Shown here one piece after another: positions 1 to 4,962 of a DNA stretch of 6,256 nucleotides; the stretch's first letter is position 1, and each line of letters opens with the position of its first letter. Source of the DNA: a bacterium (GTDB lineage Bacteria > Chloroflexota > Dehalococcoidia > Tepidiformales > Tepidiformaceae); contig CAMAUF010000136.1 of assembly GCA_945861295.1 (NCBI GenBank), forward strand, positions 1-6,256, written 5' to 3'. A program made the position numbers and the translations under genes. Below the pieces are notes generated by a model. The model did not search any database, had not been told where the DNA came from, and saw nothing but the letters and a program-made list of their open reading frames with translations.

Positions 1-1025
1 GTCACGAGCGCCAACTGTCCCGGCGTGTCCCCAACCTCGATCGTCAGCCTTTGGTAGCGGCCGGCGTCCACCAGGCCCCGTCGAACAACCGCGCCCAAAA
101 GGTTGATGTCGAGGTTGCCGCCGGAAATGACGGCGACGCACGGCCCGGACGGCCGATACGCGCCGCTCAACAAGGCCGCCACCGTGAGCGCGCCCGCGCC
201 CTCGGCGATGAGCTTGGCCCGCTCGATGAGAAAGACGATCGCGTTGGCTATAGCGTCCTCCGGGACAGCGACGACGGCGTCGACGTGGCGTTCGATCAAA
301 GCGAAGGTGCGGGCGGACGGCCCGGCGACAGCGACGCCGTCGGCGATCGTCCGCGCGGGCGGGACGGCGAGGACGCGTCCGGCCTCGAACGACTCACGCA
401 CGCCATCCATCGCGGCGGATTGGACGCCAACGACGCGGACGTGCGGAGCGAGGGCCTTGACCGCGACAGCGACGCCCGCCAACAATCCGCCGCCGCCAGC
501 CGGGACGAGCACCTCCGTGACCTCCGGGACCTGATCGAGCACTTCCAGGCCGAGCGTGCCCTGTCCGGCGATGACATCGTCGTTGTCGAACGGCGGGACA
601 AGCAGCCGCTGTTCCGCATCCGCGATCTCGCGGGCGCGGACGCGGGCTTCTTCGAGAGATTGGCCATGGAGGACGACGCTCGCCCCATAATCACGGGCCG
701 CATTGACCTTCGCCAGCGGGGCATAGGCCGGCATGACGACGGTGACGCTGAGGCCCCGCGCCGCGCCAGCGAGGGCGACGCCCTGGGCATGGTTGCCGGC
801 GCTGGCCGCGACAAGGCCACCCGGGGCGGCGCCTAGCGGCAGGCTTCGCACAACGTTGAGCGCCCCGCGGACTTTGAACGAACCCGTCCGCTGCAACTGC
901 TCGCACTTCACGAAGACCGGGACGCCGGCGAGTTCCGTCAAACGCCGCGACGCGATAACCGGCGTTACGCGTGCGACGTCCGCGATCCGGTCGCGGGCGG
1001 CGAGGATGTCGTCGAGGGTGACCAT
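1..1025 (-). CDS. ilvA: Threonine ammonia-lyase (PLP-dependent), 3' end cut off by the window
   Basis: This enzyme deaminates threonine (often also serine) to 2-oxobutyrate and ammonia in the cytoplasm, the first step toward isoleucine or of threonine catabolism. I translated 341 codons from the ATG at 1025 with no stop. Fold-type II PLP motifs are all present: TGSFKVRGA at 47-55 with K51 as the Schiff-base lysine, ASAGNHAQG at 74-82, PFDNDDVIAGQGT at 145-157, the phosphate-binding GGGG at 177-180, EGAGA at 275-279 and SGGN at 301-304, where the serine normally contacts the PLP ring nitrogen. From about residue 317 (RGLVDAGRY, then VGDTPGQLA) the short C-terminal ACT-like domain of the roughly 400-residue form begins, so about 60 residues are missing. 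There is no Shine-Dalgarno site before the ATG, but a -10-like hexamer lies 8 bases upstream. Family assignment is secure. Whether the role is biosynthetic (IlvA) or catabolic (TdcB) cannot be told from this sequence, so the symbol is tentative. Confidence 0.93.
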   Translation of the reverse strand, partial: MVTLDDILAARDRIADVARVTPVIASRRLTELAGVPVFVKCEQLQRTGSFKVRGALNVVRSLPLGAAPGGLVAASAGNHAQGVALAGAARGLSVTVVMPAYAPLAKVNAARDYGASVVLHGQSLEEARVRAREIADAEQRLLVPPFDNDDVIAGQGTLGLEVLDQVPEVTEVLVPAGGGGLLAGVAVAVKALAPHVRVVGVQSAAMDGVRESFEAGRVLAVPPARTIADGVAVAGPSARTFALIERHVDAVVAVPEDAIANAIVFLIERAKLIAEGAGALTVAALLSGAYRPSGPCVAVISGGNLDINLLGAVVRRGLVDAGRYQRLTIEVGDTPGQLALV

Positions 1026-1033
1026 GGTCGCGC

Positions 1034-1039
1034 AGTCTA
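1034..1039 (-). promoter_or_regulatory. Possible -10 box of a leaderless promoter for the threonine ammonia-lyase
   Basis: On the minus strand TAGACT (TANNNT pattern) is followed by GCGCGACC and then the ATG. A transcript starting 6-8 bases after this box would begin at or within two bases of the start codon. No purine-rich ribosome site and no good -35 box are visible. This is inference from spacing and a short match. Confidence 0.3.
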
Positions 1040-1197
1040 GCAGAGGTGGGCGGCGCAGCTGTGCCTGGAGGTGGGCCTCGTGGTGCGCTCAGGGGAACGG
1101 CGACCGCTTTCGTGCTACCGTAACCCCCAAACGAGCGGACGCCCGAAAGACCGTCTTGCCAGGCATCGGCCATTCGCACTTCCGGACCCGCGACATT

Positions 1198-1202
1198 GGA
1201 GG
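1198..1202 (+). promoter_or_regulatory. Ribosome binding site that fixes the start of the dienelactone-hydrolase-family gene
   Basis: GGAGG sits 6 bases before the ATG at 1209. It selects this start over an in-frame GTG at 1071, whose extra 46 codons are arginine-rich and do not look like protein. A TANNNT-type hexamer (TACCGT, 1116-1121) lies further upstream in the divergent region but has no clear -35 partner. Confidence 0.7.
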
Positions 1203-1208
1203 CTCATC

Positions 1209-1970
1209 ATGGCGAACACACACGACTACGAGGGCATGGTCGCGGAGACCGTGCCGATCACCGGGGCCAACGGCGACACAATCCTCGCTTACTTCGCCCG
1301 GCCCACGGGCCCAGGCCCGCACCCCGGCATGGTTTTCATCCACCACCTGCCGGGCTGGGACGAATGGAGCAAGGAGGCGGCGCGCAAGCTCGCCTACCAC
1401 GGCTTCGCCACGATCAGCCCGAACCTCTACCACCGCGAAGGCAACGGGTCGCCCGAAGATGTCGCCGCCAAGATTCGCGCCGAGGGCGGCGTCAGCGACG
1501 ACCAGGTCGTGGGCGATGTTGCAGGCGCGCTCAAGTTCCTCAAGTCCCACCCCGCCGTCAACGGCAAGGCCGGCTGCATCGGCACGTGTTCCGGCGGGCG
1601 TCATACCTATCTCGCCGCCTGCCGCGTCCCGGGCTTCGATGCGGCCGTCGATCTCTGGGGCGGCCGCGTGGTCACGGCGCCTGAGAACCTGACCGCCAAG
1701 CAGCCCGTGGCGCCAATCGACTACACATCGAGCCTCGGGTGCCCGCTTCTCGGCCTCTTCGGCAACGACGACAAGTTCCCAACACCCGAGGAAGTCGACC
1801 AGCACGAAGCGGCGCTCAAGCTCCACGGCAAGGATTACGAGTTTCACCGATACGACGGCGCGGGCCACGGCTTCTTCTACCATCACTTCGCGGCGGCCTA
1901 CCGGGCCGAGGCGGCCGTCGATGGCTGGAAGAAGGTCTTCGCCTTCCTCGACGCCAAGCTGAGGGCCTGA
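1209..1970 (+). CDS. Dienelactone hydrolase family protein (alpha/beta hydrolase)
   Basis: This is a 253-residue cytoplasmic alpha/beta hydrolase of the dienelactone hydrolase (DLH) family, whose classic members open dienelactone rings in aromatic degradation. After an N-terminal strand region comes VFIHHLPGWDEW (42-53), the oxyanion-hole loop region. The nucleophile elbow is GTCSGG at 125-130 with Cys127, the cysteine typical of DLH rather than a serine. GNDDKFPT (185-192) supplies the acid (Asp187 or Asp188), and DGAGHGF (216-222) supplies His220. The Cys-Asp-His triad is therefore complete, and the length is normal for the family. No signal peptide is seen. It is the first gene of an operon with the small protein at 1974, and it diverges from the threonine ammonia-lyase. 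No other aromatic-degradation gene is in view, so the natural substrate is unknown. Many DLH-fold proteins act on other esters or lactones. Confidence 0.9.
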   Translation: MANTHDYEGMVAETVPITGANGDTILAYFARPTGPGPHPGMVFIHHLPGWDEWSKEAARKLAYHGFATISPNLYHREGNGSPEDVAAKIRAEGGVSDDQVVGDVAGALKFLKSHPAVNGKAGCIGTCSGGRHTYLAACRVPGFDAAVDLWGGRVVTAPENLTAKQPVAPIDYTSSLGCPLLGLFGNDDKFPTPEEVDQHEAALKLHGKDYEFHRYDGAGHGFFYHHFAAAYRAEAAVDGWKKVFAFLDAKLRA

Positions 1971-1973
1971 CCG

Positions 1974-2240
1974 ATGTGCACGATGATCGCCGAAAAGGTA
2001 GCGATCGCGGGCAGCGGCAAGGGCAAGGACGGCTGGTTCCCGCTCGCGCAGGCGTATGTCGCCTTCGACCACCCGTTTCATTACCAGGCCGAACATGCGC
2101 TGACGCTCGACTTCGTCAACGAGTCGCTGGGCCACGGGGCGCGGGTGGCGGTCGAACTGCCCGCGGGCGCGGCACGGCTGTTGGCTGAGCGCATCCTCGC
2201 CGCGCTCAGCGAGGCCGAGAGCCAGGGCGCGGCCGTCTAA
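1974..2240 (+). CDS. Small conserved protein, probably DUF6295 family
   Basis: This 88-residue soluble protein has no signal peptide or membrane segment. It begins MCTMIAEKVAIAGSGKGKDGWF, continues with a histidine- and aromatic-rich stretch AYVAFDHPFHYQAEHALTLDF (about 27-47), and ends in an alanine-rich helix from about residue 65 (RLLAERILAALSEAE). The opening MCT...EK.A..GSGKG..GWF and the FDHP...AEH pattern match, from memory, the DUF6295 family of short actinobacterial-type proteins with no known function. The ATG lies 3 bases after the hydrolase stop, and GAGGG ends 8 bases before it inside the end of the hydrolase gene. The two genes are therefore very likely co-transcribed and translationally coupled. 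The conserved Cys2 and His residues could bind a metal, but that is only a suggestion. The gene is confidently real, the family name less so. Confidence 0.8.
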   Translation: MCTMIAEKVAIAGSGKGKDGWFPLAQAYVAFDHPFHYQAEHALTLDFVNESLGHGARVAVELPAGAARLLAERILAALSEAESQGAAV

Positions 2241-2259
2241 AAGGGCCGCACGGGCGTGC
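2239..2259 (-). terminator. Weak candidate terminator after azlD
   Basis: Reading the minus strand past the azlD stop, a short hairpin (GCAC, loop GCCC, GTGC, 2259-2248) is followed after 5 bases by TTTT (2242-2239), which overlaps the stop codon of the convergent gene. The stem is only 4 bp and the T run is short and offset. It is listed because it is the only hairpin I see in the 41-base convergent gap. Confidence 0.2.
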
Positions 2260-2281
2260 TGATTAGACCCGGCGTCGGCGG

Positions 2282-2581
2282 TCAGCCCAGTGCCCGCACC
2301 GCTGCCGTCACCGCCGCGCCTGCGACCACCACGACGATGAAGGGCGCGCGCGCGAGTTGAGCGGCGACGGCCGCCGCCAGGCCAGCGGCGCGCGCGTCCA
2401 CCGCGAGGCCGCCGCCCGTCGCGAACGTACCCGTCAGGATCAGCGTCGCCAACAGCCCCGGCGGCAGCAGTTCGGCCACGGCTTGGACGCGCCGATTGCG
2501 CAGCCACGCGCCCGGCAGCGAGTAGCCCAAGAGCTTGACCAGGAAGCAGCCGGCCGAGGCGAGGAGGATCGCGGTCGTCAT
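2282..2581 (-). CDS. azlD: AzlD-family small subunit of a branched-chain amino acid exporter
   Basis: This is a 99-residue, very hydrophobic protein with about four membrane segments (roughly residues 3-22, 40-57, 64-80 and 82-97), the size and shape of AzlD (YgaH-like). The segment LLGYSLPGAWLRNRRVQ followed by ELLPPGLLATLI matches the family pattern of a first helix, a basic loop with a conserved proline, then LLP..LL. AzlD works with AzlC as a membrane complex that exports branched-chain amino acids or their analogues. The ATG at 2581 overlaps the azlC TGA as ATGA, implying coupled translation. AAGGG (2595-2591) lies 9 bases upstream. A longer frame reaching back to 2707 only adds a glycine/arginine-rich shadow of azlC and was not used. 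It ends 41 bases from the convergent small gene. Confidence 0.88.
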   Translation of the reverse strand: MTTAILLASAGCFLVKLLGYSLPGAWLRNRRVQAVAELLPPGLLATLILTGTFATGGGLAVDARAAGLAAAVAAQLARAPFIVVVVAGAAVTAAVRALG

Positions 2582-3282
2582 GCGACGCCGCCCTTGGTTC
2601 CAGGGCGGGAGCGCGCGAGCCCGAGCGCCACCGCCGCCACCGCCGCCAGCAACACCGGCACTCCGGCGGGCACGAACGCGAACACGGACAGCGCAACCGC
2701 CCCGCACACGCAGGCGGCCAGGCGTGGCCGGCCGGCGCGCAACCGCGGCGCGAGCAACGCCACGAACGCGGCGGGGCCGGCCGCATCGAGACCGAGGTCG
2801 CGCGGGTCGGCGACGAGCTGGCTACTGAGCGCGCCCGCCAGCGTGGCGAGGTTCCAGAAGACGAAGACGGAGATGCCCGTGGCCCAGAACGCGAGGCGAG
2901 CGGCGTCAGGTTCGCGTTCGCCGAAGCTCATGGCCGCGCTTTCGTCGAGCGTGACCTGCGCCGCGGCCACGCGACGCCATCCGCGTGGCGCGATCAAAGG
3001 CGCCAAGCGGACGCCATAGAAGGCGTTCCGGCTGCCGAGCAGGACTGCCGTGGCCGCGGCGGAGCCGAGGCTGCCTCCGGCCGCGACCTCTGCCGCGAAA
3101 GCAAATTGCGAGGCGCCCGTAAACATGAAGAGCGAAAGCGCGCTCGTCTGCCAGACGGCGAGGCCGGCCGCGACGGCAACCGCCCCGAACGAGACGCCGT
3201 AAGCGCCCGTCACCAGTCCGACGACCAGTGCGTCCCGGAGGACGCGCCGTTCCCAGCTCCCAAAGCGTGCAGCCGCAATCAC
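2578..3282 (-). CDS. azlC: AzlC-family branched-chain amino acid permease (export subunit)
   Basis: This 234-residue inner-membrane protein is the large subunit of the AzlCD (YgaZH/BrnFE-like) exporter. Membrane segments are seen at roughly 18-40, 48-66, 72-88, 131-153, 166-182, 186-204 and 207-223. Family motifs are FTGASQFAFA (54-63), SRNAFYG (84-90, the usual NARHxLYG site) and TLDESAAM (111-118). The N-terminal PFG.. element of many relatives appears here as GAYGVSFGAVA (26-36). The start is a GTG at 3282. An ATG two bases upstream is followed at once by TGA and cannot be used. No Shine-Dalgarno site precedes the GTG. Instead, CATAAT lies 7 bases upstream, consistent with a leaderless message. 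The gene overlaps azlD by 4 bases and diverges from the CoA-transferase gene. Substrate specificity is inferred from the family only. Confidence 0.92.
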   Translation of the reverse strand: MIAAARFGSWERRVLRDALVVGLVTGAYGVSFGAVAVAAGLAVWQTSALSLFMFTGASQFAFAAEVAAGGSLGSAAATAVLLGSRNAFYGVRLAPLIAPRGWRRVAAAQVTLDESAAMSFGEREPDAARLAFWATGISVFVFWNLATLAGALSSQLVADPRDLGLDAAGPAAFVALLAPRLRAGRPRLAACVCGAVALSVFAFVPAGVPVLLAAVAAVALGLARSRPGTKGGVA

Positions 3283-3289
3283 ATCGCGA

Positions 3290-3295
3290 ATTATG
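3290..3295 (-). promoter_or_regulatory. Possible -10 box of a leaderless azlCD promoter
   Basis: CATAAT on the minus strand (5 of 6 to TATAAT) ends 7 bases before the GTG start at 3282, so transcription would begin at about the first codon. No convincing -35 box is seen, and the call rests on spacing and the lack of a ribosome site. Confidence 0.35.
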
Positions 3296-3337
3296 GCGCG
3301 AACCGCTCACCAACAGGCCCCGGCGGCGTTCACGCGT

Positions 3338-3343
3338 TAAACT
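3338..3343 (+). promoter_or_regulatory. Possible -10 box for the CoA-transferase gene
   Basis: TAAACT fits the TANNNT pattern and would give a start near 3350 and a leader of about 24 bases containing GGGGG (3361-3365), 8 bases before the ATG at 3374. No clear -35 hexamer is present in the 91-base divergent region. Confidence 0.25.
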
Positions 3344-3373
3344 TCGCGCCAAAGACGACCGGGGGCACACCAG

Positions 3374-4735
3374 ATGGAACGCGAATCAATCGCAAAAGCA
3401 GCCCAACTCGGCGGGCTTACGCTCGCCGCCGAAACCGAGATCACCGTCAGCGGCGACGAACCGATCCTCGCCTCGCCGTTCCGGCTCGGCCTCGGCGTCG
3501 CCACCGCGCTCACGCTCGTTGGCCAGGAGGCGTCGCGGATTTGGCAGCGGCGCGGCGGGCGGCCGCAGGCCCTCGCCATGGACTTGCGCCACGCGCTCGC
3601 CTCACTATCGAGCTATGCGCTCGTCGAAGCGGGCACGGCGCCGCGGCCCGTTCCACAAGTCACGGCCATCCACGCCTGCGGCGACGGCAGCTTCATCCAC
3701 CTCCATGGCAGCTTCACCCACGCGCCGGGCATCCTCGAAGAGCTCGGGCTGCCGTTGGACGCGGACGCCCGCCAAATCGCGGACGCCTGCTTGAAGCGGG
3801 GCGCCTTCGAGCTCGAAGACGCGCTGGCGGCGAAGGGCCTTTGTTCCGCCGTCTGCCGGACCGCCGACGAGTGGGCCGCGCATCCTCAGGGCGCGCTGCT
3901 GGCGACGAAGCCAGTGATCGAGATCACCAAAATCGGCGAAGCCCCGCCGACCCCGCTGCCGGAGGGCGCACGCCCGCTGTCTGGGCTGCGCGTGCTCGAC
4001 CTGACGCGCGTGTTGGCCGGGCCGACCTCCGCGCGTACCCTGGCGGAGCACGGCGCCGATGTCCTTCACATCGCGACGCCCACTCTGCCGACCATCCCGC
4101 TCTTCGAAATCGACACCGGCCATGGCAAGCGCCAGGCGCACCTCGACCTCAACGACGCCGCCCAAGCCGAGAGGCTCCGCGAGCTGATCGGCGGCGCGGA
4201 CGTGTTCTCGCAGGGCTTCCAGCACGGTTCGTTGGCCCGCCGGGGCTTTGGCGCGGCCGACGTGGCGGCCTTGCGGCCCGGCATCATTTACGTTTCCGAA
4301 AACGCCTTCGGCCACGACGGCCCCTGGCAAGGCCGGCCCGGCTGGGAGCAACTCGCGCAATCGACGACCGGCGTCGCCGTCGTGCAGGGCGTCGACCGGC
4401 CGACGCTGGCGCCCGCGGCGATGAACGATTACACAACAGGCTACCTCGCGGCGGCGGGGGCAATGATGGCGATCGAGCGCCGCGCCGTCGAAGGCGGTTC
4501 CTGGCTCGTCCAGGTCTCGCTTTCGCAGACGAGCATGTGGTATTACCGGCTCGGCCACGACCTCGACCGCAACGCCGCGACCGGCCTCGGCGACCTCGGC
4601 CCGTTCATGACCACGACCGAAACCGGCTACGGCCCCGTGCGTCACCTCGTGCCGCCGCTGCGGATGTCCGAAACGCCGCCGCGTTGGGAGCTGCCGACCT
4701 CGCCGTTGGGCAGCGGCGAACCCGTCTGGGCTTAA
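3374..4735 (+). CDS. Class III CoA-transferase (CaiB/BaiF family) with two CaiB-like segments
   Basis: This 453-residue cytoplasmic enzyme belongs to the family III CoA-transferases, which move CoA between carboxylic acids. The C-terminal segment starts with a classic CaiB signature, LSGLRVLDLTRVLAGP (202-217), followed by LAEHGADVLHI (223-233), TGHGKRQAHLDL (248-259) and ENAFGHDGPWQGRPGWEQLAQ (309-329). NDYTTGYLAAAGAMMA (351-366) matches the family's catalytic-aspartate site, making Asp352 the likely nucleophile. The N-terminal 185 residues resemble a second, diverged half: LASPFRLGLGVATAL (32-46), WQRRGGRPQALAMDLRHA (57-74), then a stretch with DGSFIHLHGSF (104-114), EEW-like DEWAAHPQ (165-172) and KPVIEITKIG (179-188). 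This layout is known in a subset of the family. The donor and acceptor acids cannot be predicted. It diverges from azlCD. A 12-bp palindrome and the next promoter follow its stop directly. Confidence 0.88.
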   Translation: MERESIAKAAQLGGLTLAAETEITVSGDEPILASPFRLGLGVATALTLVGQEASRIWQRRGGRPQALAMDLRHALASLSSYALVEAGTAPRPVPQVTAIHACGDGSFIHLHGSFTHAPGILEELGLPLDADARQIADACLKRGAFELEDALAAKGLCSAVCRTADEWAAHPQGALLATKPVIEITKIGEAPPTPLPEGARPLSGLRVLDLTRVLAGPTSARTLAEHGADVLHIATPTLPTIPLFEIDTGHGKRQAHLDLNDAAQAERLRELIGGADVFSQGFQHGSLARRGFGAADVAALRPGIIYVSENAFGHDGPWQGRPGWEQLAQSTTGVAVVQGVDRPTLAPAAMNDYTTGYLAAAGAMMAIERRAVEGGSWLVQVSLSQTSMWYYRLGHDLDRNAATGLGDLGPFMTTTETGYGPVRHLVPPLRMSETPPRWELPTSPLGSGEPVWA

Positions 4736-4737
4736 CC

Positions 4738-4749
4738 GCGGCCGGCCGC
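4738..4749. repeat. 12-bp perfect palindrome between the CoA-transferase stop and the next promoter
   Basis: GCGGCCGGCCGC is its own reverse complement. It starts 3 bases after the CoA-transferase stop codon and ends 7 bases before a -10-like TATAGT, so it covers the spacer and -35 side of that promoter. It could be an operator or a small hairpin (4-bp stem), or chance in GC-rich DNA. It has no T run and so is not a clear terminator. It is absent upstream of the second promoter copy. Confidence 0.4.
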
Positions 4750-4754
4750 CGTTC

Positions 4755-4934
4755 GGTATAGTCCGGGAAAACACGAACCCTGAAGGAGAACCCGCAATGG
4801 CCGAAGTCGAAGCCTTCCTGACCGATTGGATCCGCGAGTACAGCGACCATTTCGTCCTGTCGTTTCGCCAGAACGACCCGTCGCTGGTGCGGCCGTATTG
4901 CCACATCCCCTCGATGCGGCTAACGCAAGACGGC
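4755..4934 (+). repeat. Direct repeat, left copy (promoter, leader and first 46 codons of the SnoaL-like gene)
   Basis: This 180-base unit matches 5821-5998. The 138 coding bases differ at 12 positions. The upstream part shares GGTATAGTCCG and the block AAGGAGAACCCGC before the ATG. Two single-base indels would be enough to align the less similar middle of the leader. The two copies bracket the Abi-like gene. Confidence 0.9.
4757..4762 (+). promoter_or_regulatory. -10-like box of the left repeat copy
   Basis: TATAGT in the context GGTATAGTCCG is kept in both repeat copies at nearly the same distance from the ATG (34 and 32 bases from the box end). That conservation in otherwise diverged leader sequence supports a working promoter. 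The predicted leader is about 28 bases and contains GGAG (4785-4788), 8 bases before the ATG. No clear -35 box is seen. This promoter would drive the truncated gene and the Abi-like gene behind it. Confidence 0.45.
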
Positions 4935-4958
4935 AACGACGGCGTCGGCGCGGAGTAG
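4797..4958 (+). pseudogene. Truncated copy of the SnoaL/NTF2-like gene (53 codons)
   Basis: The reading frame starts at the ATG at 4797 behind a good GGAG site and encodes 53 residues ending at the TAG at 4956. Residues 1-46 (through RLTQDG) are identical to the intact downstream copy except A2G and Q25E. After that the frame runs NDGVGAE and stops, where the intact copy continues VKVMATAEE and on for at least 86 residues. Only the first helix and part of the first strand of an NTF2-like fold would be made, so an independent enzyme or binding role is unlikely. The end may be degraded homologous sequence: GACGGC is doubled near 4929-4943, and GCGGAG before the stop matches the intact copy's GCGGAGGAG. 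The stop is 4 bases before the Abi-like ATG, so the frame may now serve as a translated leader for that gene. Confidence 0.8.
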
Positions 4959-4962
4959 CCCA

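Noticed and set aside
51..836. A 261-codon plus-strand frame opposite the threonine ammonia-lyase
   Set aside because: It is rich in Asp, Arg and Gly with no motif, while the minus strand carries every PLP-enzyme signature.
1071..1208. 46-codon N-terminal extension of the hydrolase from a GTG
   Set aside because: The extra residues are basic and low in similarity to the family, and GGAGG directly before the ATG at 1209 marks the real start.
1089..2786. A 565-codon open frame on the minus strand
   Set aside because: It runs antisense through the hydrolase and small-protein genes and out of frame through azlD. It is arginine/alanine-rich with no family motif. Long shadow frames are expected opposite GC-rich genes.
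3106..4761. A 551-codon open frame on the plus strand
   Set aside because: It overlaps the CoA-transferase in another frame and the antisense of azlC. Its composition is Arg/Pro/Ala-rich with no recognisable domain.
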